The translations under genes and the position numbers were made by a program. The notes under the pieces were generated by a model. That model searched no databases, was not told where the DNA came from, and was given only the letters and a program-made list of their open reading frames with translations. This document shows, in pieces, positions 25,089-33,945 of a stretch of DNA of 63,000 bases; the first letter of the stretch is position 1, and each line of letters begins with the position of its first letter. The DNA is taken from assembly GCA_009760855.2 (NCBI GenBank), contig WPIO01000109.1:1204501-1267500 (forward strand), given 5' to 3'. This DNA comes from Cristatella mucedo. Lineage: Eukaryota > Bryozoa > Phylactolaemata > Cristatellidae.

Positions 25089-28000
25089 ACACCGAGCATG
25101 TTTCCACTAACTAGATTCACATATTAATTATCTGCATGCTACTATGTTATGGGGGTTGACATTATGTAACCACTAACCATTGGATGCTCCTTATACAGAA
25201 TAAGCTAAATGACTAAAAAGAGGATTAAACTCTCTAATGGTGCCATATGAATACAATATTTTTCTTATCATTACTAATATATCAACTTGGACATTGAAAA
25301 GCTGGTCGTCGGCCAATTGTGGCATCAAAATAACATAACAGCTTTGCCGAATAATTTGAATTGAGTTGACCAGGACTCGTTATAAGACTCGATGAATTTT
25401 GATCGATAGCCGTAAGTAAGTTATCTTTTCTGGGCTTCCTACTGAAGCAGCGAGTTCAGTTCAAGTTACGTAAAGTGCAGTTTATAAGCAATTCCTCCGA
25501 CGCGTTTATTTCCATTTTGTTGACCTGATTCATTTACAGAGCATTGGTAGTTCAATCACATCATGAGTATCGTACGTAGGAATTGTTTCAATCAGTGGCC
25601 TGAAGAATTAGAAGGGCACGAGATTTTCCCACACGGGCTTATTATTTACTCGCGCATCAGTCAAACATGGTTTACGGGTATGGTAATGCAGGTAAACATT
25701 TTCCATGTGCCTTAGTTAGTACCTCGTAGGACATGCCCTTCTCGTCAAGTCAAACTGCAAAGTTAGCATTCTTGCTCCTAAAATGGGGAAGTGCATGTCC
25801 ACAGGAGGTTTGATTCTTTCAAATATATATATATATATATAGTTATTTATTTAGTTAGTTAGTTAGTTAGTTATTTCTATAAATGTGTTTATATTTTATA
25901 TTTATATATATATTGTATATAGTCCATTAAAATGACGTGCTAGAAGTAACCAGCCGTCGCACAAAATCTTCTGGCCTTTTGGCTTCCAGGTCCTAAATCA
26001 TTTACAAACCTTCACACATCAAAATCGATGTTTAGGTAGTAGCATGACCATAGCTGTCTCCAGTCCTAAATCGGGTAGGGTGTTTTAGCATTATTGTACA
26101 AGCCTTTCGAAAATGAGCTAGCCCACCCCAAACTGCGTCATCAGTTCGACACCGGGGATAAGCTGAAAAGCCTTTATTGACTGTTGTGGTGACATTCGCT
26201 GCTTGATTTTATAATATTGTTAAACGCGGCACTTCACGACGAGCTGAACCGAGCAAAGCAAGCAAGGCATCCGAGAGCTGACTCGACAGCCAAGAAGACA
26301 AGTGTGCAGCAGAAAGAGCTTCGGAACTTTCTTGAGCTGCGAACACCATCGGGATCCTCAAAGATAGCCGTACAAGTATGCCGAAACAAAGGACTCGTGA
26401 CCCACTTAGGCAGGTCGTGAAGTGATCATAACCATTTGAATAAAACTAGGCAGCCCATGCGATTAAAACATGGACTGCTTCCTACCAAACTTAAAACCAG
26501 TATCTAGGTTGCAATAAGAGTAAGCTATCTCATTACTCAAGGGATTGCGACTACAATGCGAAACAATCTCACCTGATTCTGAATAAAATAGAGATACTGA
26601 CGCTCTACCACCTGAGCCCAGACTCGAAAGCAAGGGAAGATTGATGTTAGAGTCTGAAGCAACGAGGCCACACTGTATTAAGAAACACATTGCTGTTCGT
26701 CCGGTGCCAGGTGATTCATCCAGGAATGTTCATCCCGGACGATTCATTCAATAGAATTTTCATCGACGGACGATTCATTGAAGCACGACTTATCCAGAAT
26801 AATATTTAAGCTTGTCTGTATGAATTGCTAAAGGACTCCACTGGAAAGTGTTGAAATCAGAACAGCTGACAATGGTTTAGATTTTCGTATCAGCATCAAA
26901 AGTCAGCAGATGAATCGCCCGTGGATTAATCTCCATAGGATAAAAATTCCTCAAGGTACATCGTCTGGGATGCCCAGTCAGTTAATGAACCCGCCTAGAA
27001 GCATTTGATTGATGAATAATAGAGACAGTTACATTCAAGATAACATCGTTTTACTATCTAAAGACAGTTACATTCAAGATAACATCGTTTTACTATCATC
27101 TATTCAGGAACATAAATCGTTTTTGCGTTTGTAGTAATAACTTCACACTTAACAACCACTAAGGAGACGTTTAAAATTGTATAATGCATGCTACTTTTAT
27201 AACTTTTTATTGTTTCTCAGTGAAGCTATTCATTGCCTACTCCGATCGGAATTCAGCGTGGCCCTACCTGTCATGGACTCGTAGTCGTGCACCCAGTCTG
27301 AAAGGATGAGTATATGCTCGTTCGTTATCGGATCGTCTGACTTGGGATGCACGATGAAGGCGCCATGTACACCGTTGGTTCTCTGAGCCCCAGAGTGGGA
27401 GTGGTACCAGTGTGTACCCACAGGAGACGCTTTGAACCTGCCCGCCGGCCGTAACGAAAAGACGTCACAGTCACGTAAGGGCGAGCAAAGTACACGTATC
27501 GTTTATTCTGGAATTCCGGATTATTGCAAGTTACCTGTAGTCAAACGTCTGACCAGGAAGAATCGGGCACTGACTAACGAACGGCACACCGTCCATGTAT
27601 GGCGAGTTGTACTGATGAATTCCGTGCCAGTGAATGGACAGAGTTTCCGACTCAAAGTGGTTTCTCACGTGGACAGTGACCATTTGGTTCTCATAGACAT
27701 GAATTGCTGGTCCAGGCATAGTCTCGTTCACCACCATGACTATTCGTGTATTGTAATTCCAGCCGTCAGCTTGGATGAAGCCGTCTGAGAAAGAAGTCAT
27801 TCGAAACAAGGAGATGCATATATGTGCTTTTGTACGCAAAACAAGCAAGCGAAAGAGAAAGCAGGTTCGAGTATGCACATTTGGCGGCTCATGAAACTAT
27901 GTTCGCAAAGGCAGGCATTCCTATAGGCACCGATTTGGCAAGAGTTGAAGCACCTTACCAAATACTTACCATTGAAGCCTATTACCCACTGACGACAAGT

Positions 28001-31000
28001 GCTATGAACTCAGCCGTTCATGTTGGTACACATAGAACTTAGCCGGGAGAGTTTCACTTGAGGCACAACCGATTTATATGCCTCCACTGCATATCCTCCT
28101 CCATAGTAATATATAATTTTAATCATATCATACTTGCTAAAGCTCCCTCAGAGAAACCATCTCTTTCTAAGCGCTACATTTGCTGTAAAGGAAACATTAT
28201 TGAATGGTTAGTAGTAGCCTGCTCAAAAGAAAAAAATAGCATAGTTACGGGTGGCTTGAACAAGGTCAGCATGGAAATCTGGTTAGTGACAGCAAGCAGT
28301 ATCAGCAAGCATTAGCAAATAAAGGACGAATCACAGGGACCCACTAAATAATGTGATAAATAGGTGAATTTCTAATTTCTTTTTAAATGTGGTCATGTCA
28401 GAGGATGTCGTGACGGAAGTCGGGAGTGAGTTCCAAGCTTTGGGAGCATTAGAACAAAAACATTGTCTCCAAATTATTTGAGATGTTTACGAGGTATAGG
28501 TAGACAGTTAAATTTCGAAAAGCAGATGGCATGATTCGTTGCCTGGTTGGCACTACATGTGATACGTTGGCTGGAGCCAAAAAATGAAAGGACTTAAACA
28601 ATGAATTGAATGACTAAATAGCCGATAGCTAACTGCTCGGTTAGAAAGCTTATTTGTCTCGCTCGGCCGAATACGTGAATGTGCCTGTGCTGAAGCAGCA
28701 TAGTGGGGCACAGACTTATGATAAATCAACCCTAGCGAGGATTTTTTTAGAGGTTTCGTAAAAAACCTCGAAAAGTCGTAGACACTAGAATTTGTTTATG
28801 GAAAGAAAGCACAGTAATATATAGCAAAATCACAAAAAGAGACTATCCATTAAATTAATTACAACTTATTGCTTGCAAGTGAGAAAGTGTCAATTTGAGC
28901 AGTCACAGGAATCTTGCAGTCACTCCCTGCTCGCTGACGGGTGAATGAGTTCCTTGGCCAAATTTTTGCAAACAGTCTAAGACGAGGACGAAAAGTTTCT
29001 GTTTCGCAAGCGTCAATAAAGACGAAGTTTCCAGCATCACAATGTGTTTTCCGAAGCCAGCTTCATTTGCATAGTCTGACACCTACTAGCATTTATGTTC
29101 AACTGTGTTTGTTGCCATCCCAAACAGCGACTTGGTATGATATAAAGTCCATAATTAATGGCAATAATATTATAGTTATATTTGATAAAGCCCCTTCAGG
29201 GAACTTATTTTAATTATAGGCGCTTTAAATTTGCTGCAAGGAAGCATGATCGAATAGTTAGTGGTAGCATGCACCATAAACAAAATTACATGGTTAAGAG
29301 TGACGTGCAGAGGGTAAGCATGCGATTATTGTTAGTGGCAGCATGCACAGTGTCAGCATGCATAAGTATGTAAAGAGTGTATCAGAAGAAAACGCTAAAA
29401 ACTGTGACAAATAAGTGCGTATTTAGTTTTTTCTTGATCTGATCGAGTCAGGAGATGTCGTGACTCAAGTCGGGAGTGAGTTTCAGGCTTTGGGAGCATA
29501 CGAACTGATGGCAAGTTATCCAAACGATTTGACGCTTGCTAGAGGTATATTTAAACAGGTAGATTTCGAAAAAGTGAGTGGTACGACGCTTAGCCTTGTG
29601 AAATTGTAGATCTGATAGGTAGGCTGAAGCCATTGAATGAAGTAACCTAAAAGTGAGTGACACAATCTTGAAGTCGATGCGTGGCTTGACTTGGAGCCAT
29701 TGCTGGTCAGTGAGAAGATTTGTGTTTCGGCCACTGCTATGCTCACGGCAGACAAGCATAGCTGCAGTTTTGCCCAAGATGTTAGCACCTGATTGCAAGT
29801 TGACATCTGATAAGCCAACCGAATTAATTGTGAATTAGGCGTCCTTTTGCAAACAGATTTCCAGTGATATATAAGCAAGTCCGACTCAGGTACACTTGAA
29901 GACCTATATTTTATTATGTGAACTTGTAAACATGAATATATGTGTACGGAGATCCCCAAGAAATTGTAGAATTGTCTTAACAACAAAGTTCCGGATTAAG
30001 TGTTATGCAGCAACTGCCTGAAATCTGGTAAAGGATCTGTAAGATGAGGTACCGAGGCAGCCCTCCTGAACAGGCTCCAACATTTCTGTAATCAGCGCCC
30101 TAGGCGGGAAGCCTATCATTTAAAATTACCTGTAAGTTGCAGAGGCTAGTATTTATATTAACCATTGCACTCAATTCCGAGATATTGCAATTAAAGTACC
30201 AGGTAATGTGACACTTCTTGACATGAAGAGTGTCGGCACCGTGTCATCACTTCTCGGCACTGCAGAAAGCTTGTTGTCTTTGCTCAATAATAAATTGCGA
30301 ACATACCCGTTTGGTGTTAGTTGGTTTCTGGCAAGTTGCCCCGAGAGACAGGTTAGCTGATTTATAAGTTTTGTTTACTTAGCGGCAGAAGACGATTCAC
30401 TGTTCATCACCACATGCAGCAGAAAATTAAGGCCTACGTGCAGCTAGACTAGAAAAATATACTGTTCGCGAGTTGTCCGAGCCTCTCCCTTTGGCTAAGG
30501 CCGGCGGCCAACAGCCAATAGAATGCTTGCAATCGCTGCAACTTTTGAAGAAACATGCTCGAGTGCTTACTTCTACTGCGACAAGACAAGTGCAAACACA
30601 CTCAGAAGATTCAATTAGAGAGCTTTTTCCGGTCAGTAAGGTCAGACGAAAATTTGAAGTCCACTATGGCCTAGATGCGGATAGAGCTAGAAAGCTTTCC
30701 AGTTTGAACTCGAAGATTTCCCCTAGAGGCAACAAGTACCAGTTCTTGTTACGTTGAAAGTCATTTTTTCCATATTGCAACCAATCCCCATCACCGATGA
30801 GCATTTATTCATAATCCAGAATGAAATCCTGCACTTTACCATTCTAGCCATTCTAGCTCTTTTAGCAAAAGAGACTCGGGTGAAAAATCTGGGACTGCAG
30901 CCTTTGAAAGGAGCTTACTAACTGTAGACACCTGTTGCTGCAGAGAAAATACGTTGGAACATCATAAATCATTTTTTTGCATCGCTTGGAAAGAAGAGTT

Positions 31001-31256
31001 CCCTGGCAATATTTTAAAGCGCGGTCGCAATTGACATTCTCATACCTCTGATTGGCACAGAGTCATTTTGGTAGCTGTAGATTTGACCCTTTTTTGGAAC
31101 AAGGAGCTGATTTTGCTTTTGCATGACGAGAAATTCCTTCATCTCCAACCAGAATTCGCATTCATTCGCCGTTGAGAGGCAGTGCGGCTGCTGGCTAATG
31201 GCAGAAGCAAAAAATCCCATGATAAAAAGGCAGAGCAATGTCATCTCTGCTTCCAT
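12587..31256 (-). CDS. Laccase-like multicopper oxidase, split gene (seven exons found)
   Basis: This is the parent entry for exons 31256-31046, 27784-27535, 27437-27268, 23197-22960, 22792-22231, 18033-17719 and 12742-12587, read on the minus strand. Joined, they give about 634 residues, a usual laccase length. Multicopper oxidases of this class oxidise phenols or similar substrates at a type 1 copper and reduce oxygen to water at a trinuclear centre. The four ligand motifs are present: HWHG in exon 2, HWYHSH in exon 3, HPVHLHGH in exon 6 and HCHIDMH followed by GM in exon 7. That makes ten His, one Cys and an axial Met, so the enzyme should be active. Splice phases match at every join except exon 5 to exon 6. 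The signal peptide indicates secretion. Several Asn-X-Ser/Thr sites fit a glycoprotein. The substrate cannot be read from the sequence, and the 3' end of the gene was not found. Confidence 0.9.
12743..13424. other. Intron 6 sequence, nothing recognised
   Basis: This is the 3' portion of laccase intron 6 on the minus strand, next to the exon 7 acceptor. No repeat or coding segment was recognised. Confidence 0.5.
13425..13760 (+). mobile_element. LINE-B 3' fragment in laccase intron 6
   Basis: The fragment encodes a short CR1-type C-terminal landmark ([12 protein letters not shown], corresponding to the usual LWNSLPxxLR). It continues through gacggagatacatt, where the 45.5 kb copy has its (ATTAC)n end. 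It lies antisense to the host gene. Confidence 0.65.
13761..14869. other. Intron 6 sequence, nothing recognised
   Basis: Only short open frames with no recognisable family on either strand. It lies inside laccase intron 6. Confidence 0.45.
14870..14992 (-). mobile_element. tRNA-derived SINE copy (SINE-T), diverged
   Basis: On the minus strand, GGCATACTAGGTGAGG is an A-box-like segment. GTCCCAAGGTCGTGGGCTCAAATTC resembles the anticodon and B-box region of the better copy at 62.7 kb. The tail is diverged. Confidence 0.55.
15573..15672. repeat. CA-rich microsatellite at satellite edge
   Basis: Degenerate CA, CACAT and CACTCA units precede an 11-unit (CA)n run at about 15645-15670. The run passes directly into the octamer array. 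Confidence 0.85.
15673..16385. repeat. 8-bp satellite with blockwise variants, laccase intron 6
   Basis: About 700 bp of octamers occur in homogeneous blocks. CATATAAA fills 15673-15832, with three 11-bp units near 15765-15795. AATATATA units follow to about 15955, then CATATATA units to about 16040, a pure TA run, then alternation of AATATATA and CATATATA units to 16385. The three long Ile/Tyr-rich open frames here are by-products of this repeat. Confidence 0.95.
16386..16451. repeat. 66-bp perfect palindrome
   Basis: Bases 16386-16418 are the exact reverse complement of 16419-16451, with no spacer. The arms begin CGCTTAGGGCACC and meet in TATATATA. The symmetry stops exactly at both ends. 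It lies directly against the right edge of the octamer satellite, inside laccase intron 6. Confidence 0.97.
16452..17718. other. Intron 6 sequence upstream of palindrome
   Basis: This is the part of laccase intron 6 adjacent to the exon 6 donor. A 92-residue minus-strand open frame at 16878-16600 matches no family I know. No repeat was recognised. Confidence 0.45.
17719..18033 (-). CDS. Laccase-like gene exon 6: third cupredoxin domain, HPVHLHGH motif
   Basis: The exon encodes [16 protein letters not shown], then [31 protein letters not shown] and [15 protein letters not shown], ending [13 protein letters not shown] carries one type 1 His and two trinuclear-centre His. It closes at CCAG|GTATGT in phase 1 and joins exon 7 to give [10 protein letters not shown]. 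The start is less certain. The acceptor at 18035-18034 needs an upstream phase 1 end, while exon 5 ends in phase 0. An alternative acceptor would start the exon at 18022 in phase 0 (HNK-YGKAYQ). Confidence 0.9.
19362..19512. repeat. (GA)n-(TG)n compound microsatellite
   Basis: (GA)n with one GGGAGAAAA interruption passes into TGTG/TGCG units. It lies inside laccase intron 5. Confidence 0.95.
19855..19972 (-). mobile_element. SINE-T fragment
   Basis: Read on the plus strand, agcagctaatgagcgtctacggctgtcaccaccgcta and agaatcgccctctgctgcattc match the body and end of the SINE-T copy at 4.2 kb in the same orientation. The tRNA-like head is not preserved. Confidence 0.5.
20487..20803 (-). mobile_element. 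LINE-A 3' copy, intron 5
   Basis: The minus-strand 3' end has an (ATT)-like tail at 20487-20505. The stem-loop arms AAAGTGCC and GGTGCTTT can pair with G-U wobbles. The copy is truncated about 300 bp upstream of its tail, where another LINE-A tail follows directly. Confidence 0.8.
20804..21200 (-). mobile_element. LINE-A 3' copy joined to the previous one, intron 5
   Basis: The tail (aataacaacagtaata) touches the truncated 5' end of the neighbouring copy on the same strand. The segment at 21100-21190 matches the family's NPLEF... coding end. Similarity stops near the GATTC found at the breakpoints of the 38.17 and 41.33 kb copies. Confidence 0.75.
21201..21844. other. Intron 5 sequence, nothing firm
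   Basis: A minus-strand frame near 21313-21245 reads [16 protein letters not shown], which looks protein-like, but I could not place it in a family. No other feature was recognised. Confidence 0.35.
21845..21968 (+). mobile_element. Solo LINE-A 3' tail, intron 5
   Basis: About 120 bp that begins attactcaccattcaattgc and ends gagggcgctttatcaagtgca plus (ATA/ATT)n. Only the 3' untranslated end of LINE-A is present. The 5' arm of the stem is mutated, so pairing is reduced. Confidence 0.8.
22231..22792 (-). CDS. Laccase-like gene exon 5: second cupredoxin domain and linker
   Basis: This is the largest exon found, at 562 bp. After the ctctgtag-type acceptor it reads [36 protein letters not shown] and NYWMRAVS, all standard laccase domain 2 segments. 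A less conserved stretch with several Cys follows, ending [12 protein letters not shown] at an AAG|GTAGGT donor (phase 0). In related enzymes a C-x-C segment usually follows before the strand that leads to the HPxHLH motif. Here it is absent from both flanking exons, which suggests a short exon in intron 5 that I could not identify. Asn-Asn-Thr and Asn-Ser-Thr are possible glycosylation sites. Confidence 0.93.
22960..23197 (-). CDS. Laccase-like gene exon 4: start of second cupredoxin domain
   Basis: The acceptor is atcttacag. The exon starts in the linker after domain 1 and contains [11 protein letters not shown], the LINGkGr landmark that opens laccase domain 2. It ends in [16 protein letters not shown], the strand leading to the SIDEH segment. 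It closes at TTCAG|GTGAAA in phase 2. The first base of exon 5 completes an Arg codon ([12 protein letters not shown]). Intron 4 is 167 bp. Confidence 0.93.
23198..24224. other. Intron 3 sequence, nothing recognised
   Basis: This part of laccase intron 3 adjoins the exon 4 acceptor. AT-rich with only short frames. Confidence 0.5.
24225..25262 (+). mobile_element. Degenerate LINE-A copy, intron 3
   Basis: The copy keeps diverged segments of the post-RT region ([16 protein letters not shown]), the [16 protein letters not shown] strand and the segment leading to the 3' tail. A (GT)n tract expanded inside it. The 3' stem-loop is poorly preserved. It lies antisense to the host gene. Confidence 0.6.
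25013..25085. repeat. (GT)n microsatellite
   Basis: About 36 GT units with two interruptions, inside the degenerate LINE-A copy. Confidence 0.97.
25263..27267. other. Intron 3 sequence with short simple repeats
   Basis: (TA)n lies at about 25823-25842, followed by TTAG-type units at 25844-25876. A 67-residue plus-strand frame at 26217-26420 is unrecognised. A 39-bp tandem duplication is listed separately. No exon was found. Confidence 0.5.
27023..27098. repeat. 39-bp tandem duplication, intron 3
   Basis: The unit starting AGACAGTTACATTC occurs at 27023 and again at 27062. The first 36 bp are identical and a 3-bp joiner separates them. Confidence 0.95.
27268..27437 (-). CDS. Laccase-like gene exon 3: second copper motif HWYHSH
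   Basis: The acceptor is gggcag and the frame continues from exon 2. The exon encodes [21 protein letters not shown], the second copper-binding motif, with the two His of HSH as type 3 ligands, followed by the conserved strand [12 protein letters not shown]. It ends ATGACAG|GTAGGG in phase 1. Exon 4 begins with two bases that complete a Gly codon. No internal stop was seen. The following intron is about 4.07 kb and contains a degenerate LINE-A copy with a (GT)n tract and a 39-bp tandem duplication. Confidence 0.95.
27535..27784 (-). CDS. Laccase-like gene exon 2: first cupredoxin domain, HWHG motif
   Basis: The exon follows a good acceptor (ttctttctcag). It encodes the core of the first cupredoxin domain: [15 protein letters not shown], then SIHWHGIHQ, then [24 protein letters not shown] supplies two histidines of the type 2/type 3 copper centre. 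The MDG and QCPI landmarks are at the spacing expected for laccases. The exon ends at TACAG|GTAACT in phase 2 and is separated from exon 3 by a 97-bp intron. The split codon becomes Arg, giving [13 protein letters not shown] across the join. Confidence 0.95.
28105..28605 (-). mobile_element. LINE-A 3' copy, intron 1
   Basis: The 3' end at 28135-28190 has a partly deleted stem-loop (gcgctacatttgctg). The coding end and the segment corresponding to the SLHS strand follow to about 28600. Same orientation as the laccase gene. Confidence 0.75.
28606..29164. other. Intron 1 sequence, nothing recognised
   Basis: This lies between two LINE-A copies. Only short frames and no known repeat. Confidence 0.45.
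29165..29800 (-). mobile_element. LINE-A copy, intron 1
   Basis: The minus-strand frame keeps [34 protein letters not shown] and [14 protein letters not shown], the thumb-domain block of LINE-A. The 3' stem-loop is weakened. Truncated at the equivalent of the LQLVQN position. Confidence 0.8.
29801..31045. other. Intron 1 sequence with an unrecognised 94-residue open frame
   Basis: A plus-strand frame at 30473-30757 (94 residues, basic, no motif I know) lies antisense to the gene. There is no further support that it is coding. Nothing else was recognised. Confidence 0.4.
31046..31256 (-). CDS. Laccase-like gene exon 1: start codon and signal peptide
   Basis: The exon opens with ATG at 31256, preceded by an in-frame TAA. 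A second in-frame ATG lies four codons later and is equally usable. A hydrophobic stretch ([15 protein letters not shown]) forms a clear signal peptide with likely cleavage before QQ, followed by a short Cys-containing N-terminal region. The exon ends after AGA G at a GTATGA donor (phase 1). That joins in frame to exon 2, giving [12 protein letters not shown], the position where family members begin the first cupredoxin domain. No convincing TATA box was seen upstream. Intron 1 is about 3.26 kb. Confidence 0.82.
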
Positions 31257-32071
31257 TTAAGAATGCTGAAAAAAATAAGCCATTCGGAGTAATCTGCTCC
31301 TCCAGTCAAGTATTTGTAGAAAGTTTGTCAAGCGAATGAACGTTTGTAATCTATTTAAAGTGCCTAAAAATAGATTAATAATATTGCACTTGATATTGCA
31401 CAAGATTGAAATCTCTGAGGCTGCCATATCACATTTTTTCATATGCATGGGCAAAGGGAACTGAGTACCAACACGAGATATGACTACCTTGCGTCGAGGT
31501 CAACATATACAAGACTACTGAGCACTGAAGACTTTTTCCTGCTATTGGCTCAGAATTCTAATTTAGAAAGCTTTTGTATATATCACTATATCCTAACCAA
31601 AACTGTGATGGGCTTAGACATTATTAGTTTACTAGGTGAGAAAATTTGACCGATGAGCTATACCAATCAGTGTGGTAAATTAAGCAAGGATTTGCATATA
31701 CCGTAAGCAAGCTACAAACCATAGCTTGCTAGATTAATCTCTCACGAAAAACTACCGGTTTACAAATCTTCATTATAGATTGGTCACAACAGCTTGACGA
31801 ATAGCAATTTAGCATTGAATAAATACAAAGCTGGCAATGAAATATATGTCTTACTTAGAGGGATTATGGTAGCTCACCATCTCACCCAATTTGAAAAGGC
31901 ATGGTGAAAGTCTACCTGCTTGAGCATGTCAAATAGAGAAGCAAATCAATCCGAAAATCCACATGACTTAACTCCATGACCTCCATTTTCAGAGGTCATG
32001 AAATTTATAGCTAGAAAACTTAGCATTTAGCCGTTCCGGTAAAGTGAACGAGAATATTCAGGTGTCTCATA
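31257..32071. other. Upstream region of the laccase gene
   Basis: About 800 bp between the laccase start and the next LINE. The promoter should lie here, but I see no convincing TATA or initiator element. Sequence at 31378-31430 faintly resembles a decayed LINE-A tail. Confidence 0.4.
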
Positions 32072-33140
32072 ATAATAATAAGAGCAATAATAATAATAAT
32101 GCACTTGATAAAGCGCCCTCAGAGAACTTAATCTCTCTCTAGGCACTTTACATTTGCTGCAAAGGGAAATGCCATTGAATGGTGAGTAAAATCATGCTTG
32201 ATAAACAAACTAAATGAATAACATGGTTAGGGGTAACATGCACAGGGTCAGCATGCAAATGTGGTTAGTGGCAGCATACACAGTGTCAGCACGCATAAGC
32301 TCATCAAGGACGAATCACAGGGACCAACTAAATGCTGTCCTAAATAGTGTGATTTTAAGTTCCTTTTAAATGTGGTCAGATCAGGGGATGTTCTGACGCA
32401 GGTCGGGAGGGAGTTCCAGGCTTTGGGAGCATACGAACTAAATGCACGGTCTCCAAAGGACTTAAGGTTTGTACTAGGTATTCCTAGACTGTTGGATTCC
32501 AAAAACATGGTGGTACGATGCTTGGCCTGATGGGGTAGTATATCTGAGAGATAGGCTGGAGCTAGAGAATGAAGGGACCTAAAAGTGAGTGACAAACCTT
32601 GAAGTCAAACCGTTGCTTGACTGGTAGCCAGTGCAGGTCGGCGAGAAGTGGAGTAATGTGGCAACTGCGACTCTCACGACAGATAAGCCTAGCTGCAGAG
32701 TTTTGCACCAGCTGCAATCGCCTGATCGCACATGCTGCTAGGCCAGTCAGCAGTGAGTTGCAGAAGTCGTGACAGGTTGTCACGAATACATGTACCAACT
32801 TGAATGCGATATCCTTATCTAAACAAGCCCGAATGTCAGCAATATTATGAAGCTGAAAATCGACAGATTTGACTGTGGAGCGTATATGGTCGTCTAACGA
32901 GAGGTTGCTTTGGGATATGACACCTAGATTTCGAGCTAACTCAATTGAAGATATGCTGGCAGAGCCAAGTTTGAGCTTCAACCTTACCAATTTGTGGATC
33001 ACACTGGCTTTGTCCATAACTAGTACCTTAGTTTTATCATCATTTAGTTTTAGGAAATTTGCCGCCATCCATGTCTGCAACAAGTTAGTTGAGAGAGTTT
33101 GAGGTGCTCGAAGGCCGGGAGGGATCAAAGCAAAGGTACA
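32072..33140 (-). mobile_element. LINE-A copy, well preserved 3' half
   Basis: Frames at 33128-32562 and 32595-32248 together cover WMAANFLKLNDDKTKVLVM, SARLICRESRSCHITPLL, LADLHWLPVKQRFDFKV and SLHSLAPAYLSDILPHQAK to the normal C-terminus, with one frameshift near 32590. An intact stem-loop and an (ATT)n tail lie at 32072-32165. RT motifs A to C are lost by 5' truncation. One of the better copies for building a consensus. Confidence 0.9.
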
Positions 33141-33372
33141 GATACCTACACGGAAGGTTAACGCAGGATCAGGAATATCCAGATCACCAGAATTTCATAT
33201 TATTCTTTCAAGGAAATGGTGTATTGTATGATGAAAGCCAGAGTGGCTTGAATGGTGTCTTGAACTTTACAGCGACGAAGTGATCACCAGTGTCAGGTGA
33301 TGACAGCAATGCTGAACCGAACAGGCCGTGTGATTGGGGCTAGGGAATAATATGAGCAGTCCAGTTTGAAAG
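33141..33372. other. Short unrecognised spacer between opposed LINE copies
   Basis: Sequence between two LINE-A copies on opposite strands. No feature was recognised. Confidence 0.4.
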
Positions 33373-33945
33373 GTGGTCTGCCTTGAGCTTTGCAGTTGCC
33401 ACATACCACTTCTAGCCGACCTAGGCTGGCTACCAGTGAAACAATGGATTGACTCTAAGGTATTGCCACTGCCTTTTAGGTCCCTTCATTCTTTGGCTCC
33501 AGCCTACATATCACATATACTGCCCCACCAGAGTAAGCATCGTACCTCTATCTTTTCGGAATCTAACTGTTTACCCATACCTCGTACAAACATCAAATCC
33601 TTTTGATACCCTGCATTTAGTTCGTATGCTACTAAAGAGCGAAACTCACTCCTAACATGCATTACCACACTTGCTTACTTGTCCACATGTAAAATGAAAC
33701 TAAAGACACATCTATTAGTGGATCTCAGTGGTTTGTCCTGTATGTTCTCAAGCTTGCTGACACTGTGTATGCTGCAACAAACCACATTTGTATTCTGACC
33801 CTTTCTATGCTACTTCTACCCATGTTATGCTTGTTATCATTGAGCATGCTACCACCATCCATTCGATCGTGCTTCTTTTGCAGCAAATGTAAAGTGCCTA
33901 GAAAGAGATACTGTTATCTGAGGGTGCTATTTGAAATAGATTTTT
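33373..33945 (+). mobile_element. LINE-A 3' copy
   Basis: The frame at 33373-33606 reads SCHIPLLADLGWLPVKQWIDSKV and FRSLHSLAPAYISHILPHQSK. The 3' part runs to a stem-loop at 33888-33930 whose arms pair with wobbles. The (ATT)n tail is lost. Confidence 0.85.

Noticed and set aside
26590-26625. tRNA-like D-arm on the minus strand (GGGCTCAGGTGGTAGAGCG)
   Set aside because: It fits an A box, but no B box or closing acceptor stem was found. Too little for a tRNA gene or SINE call.
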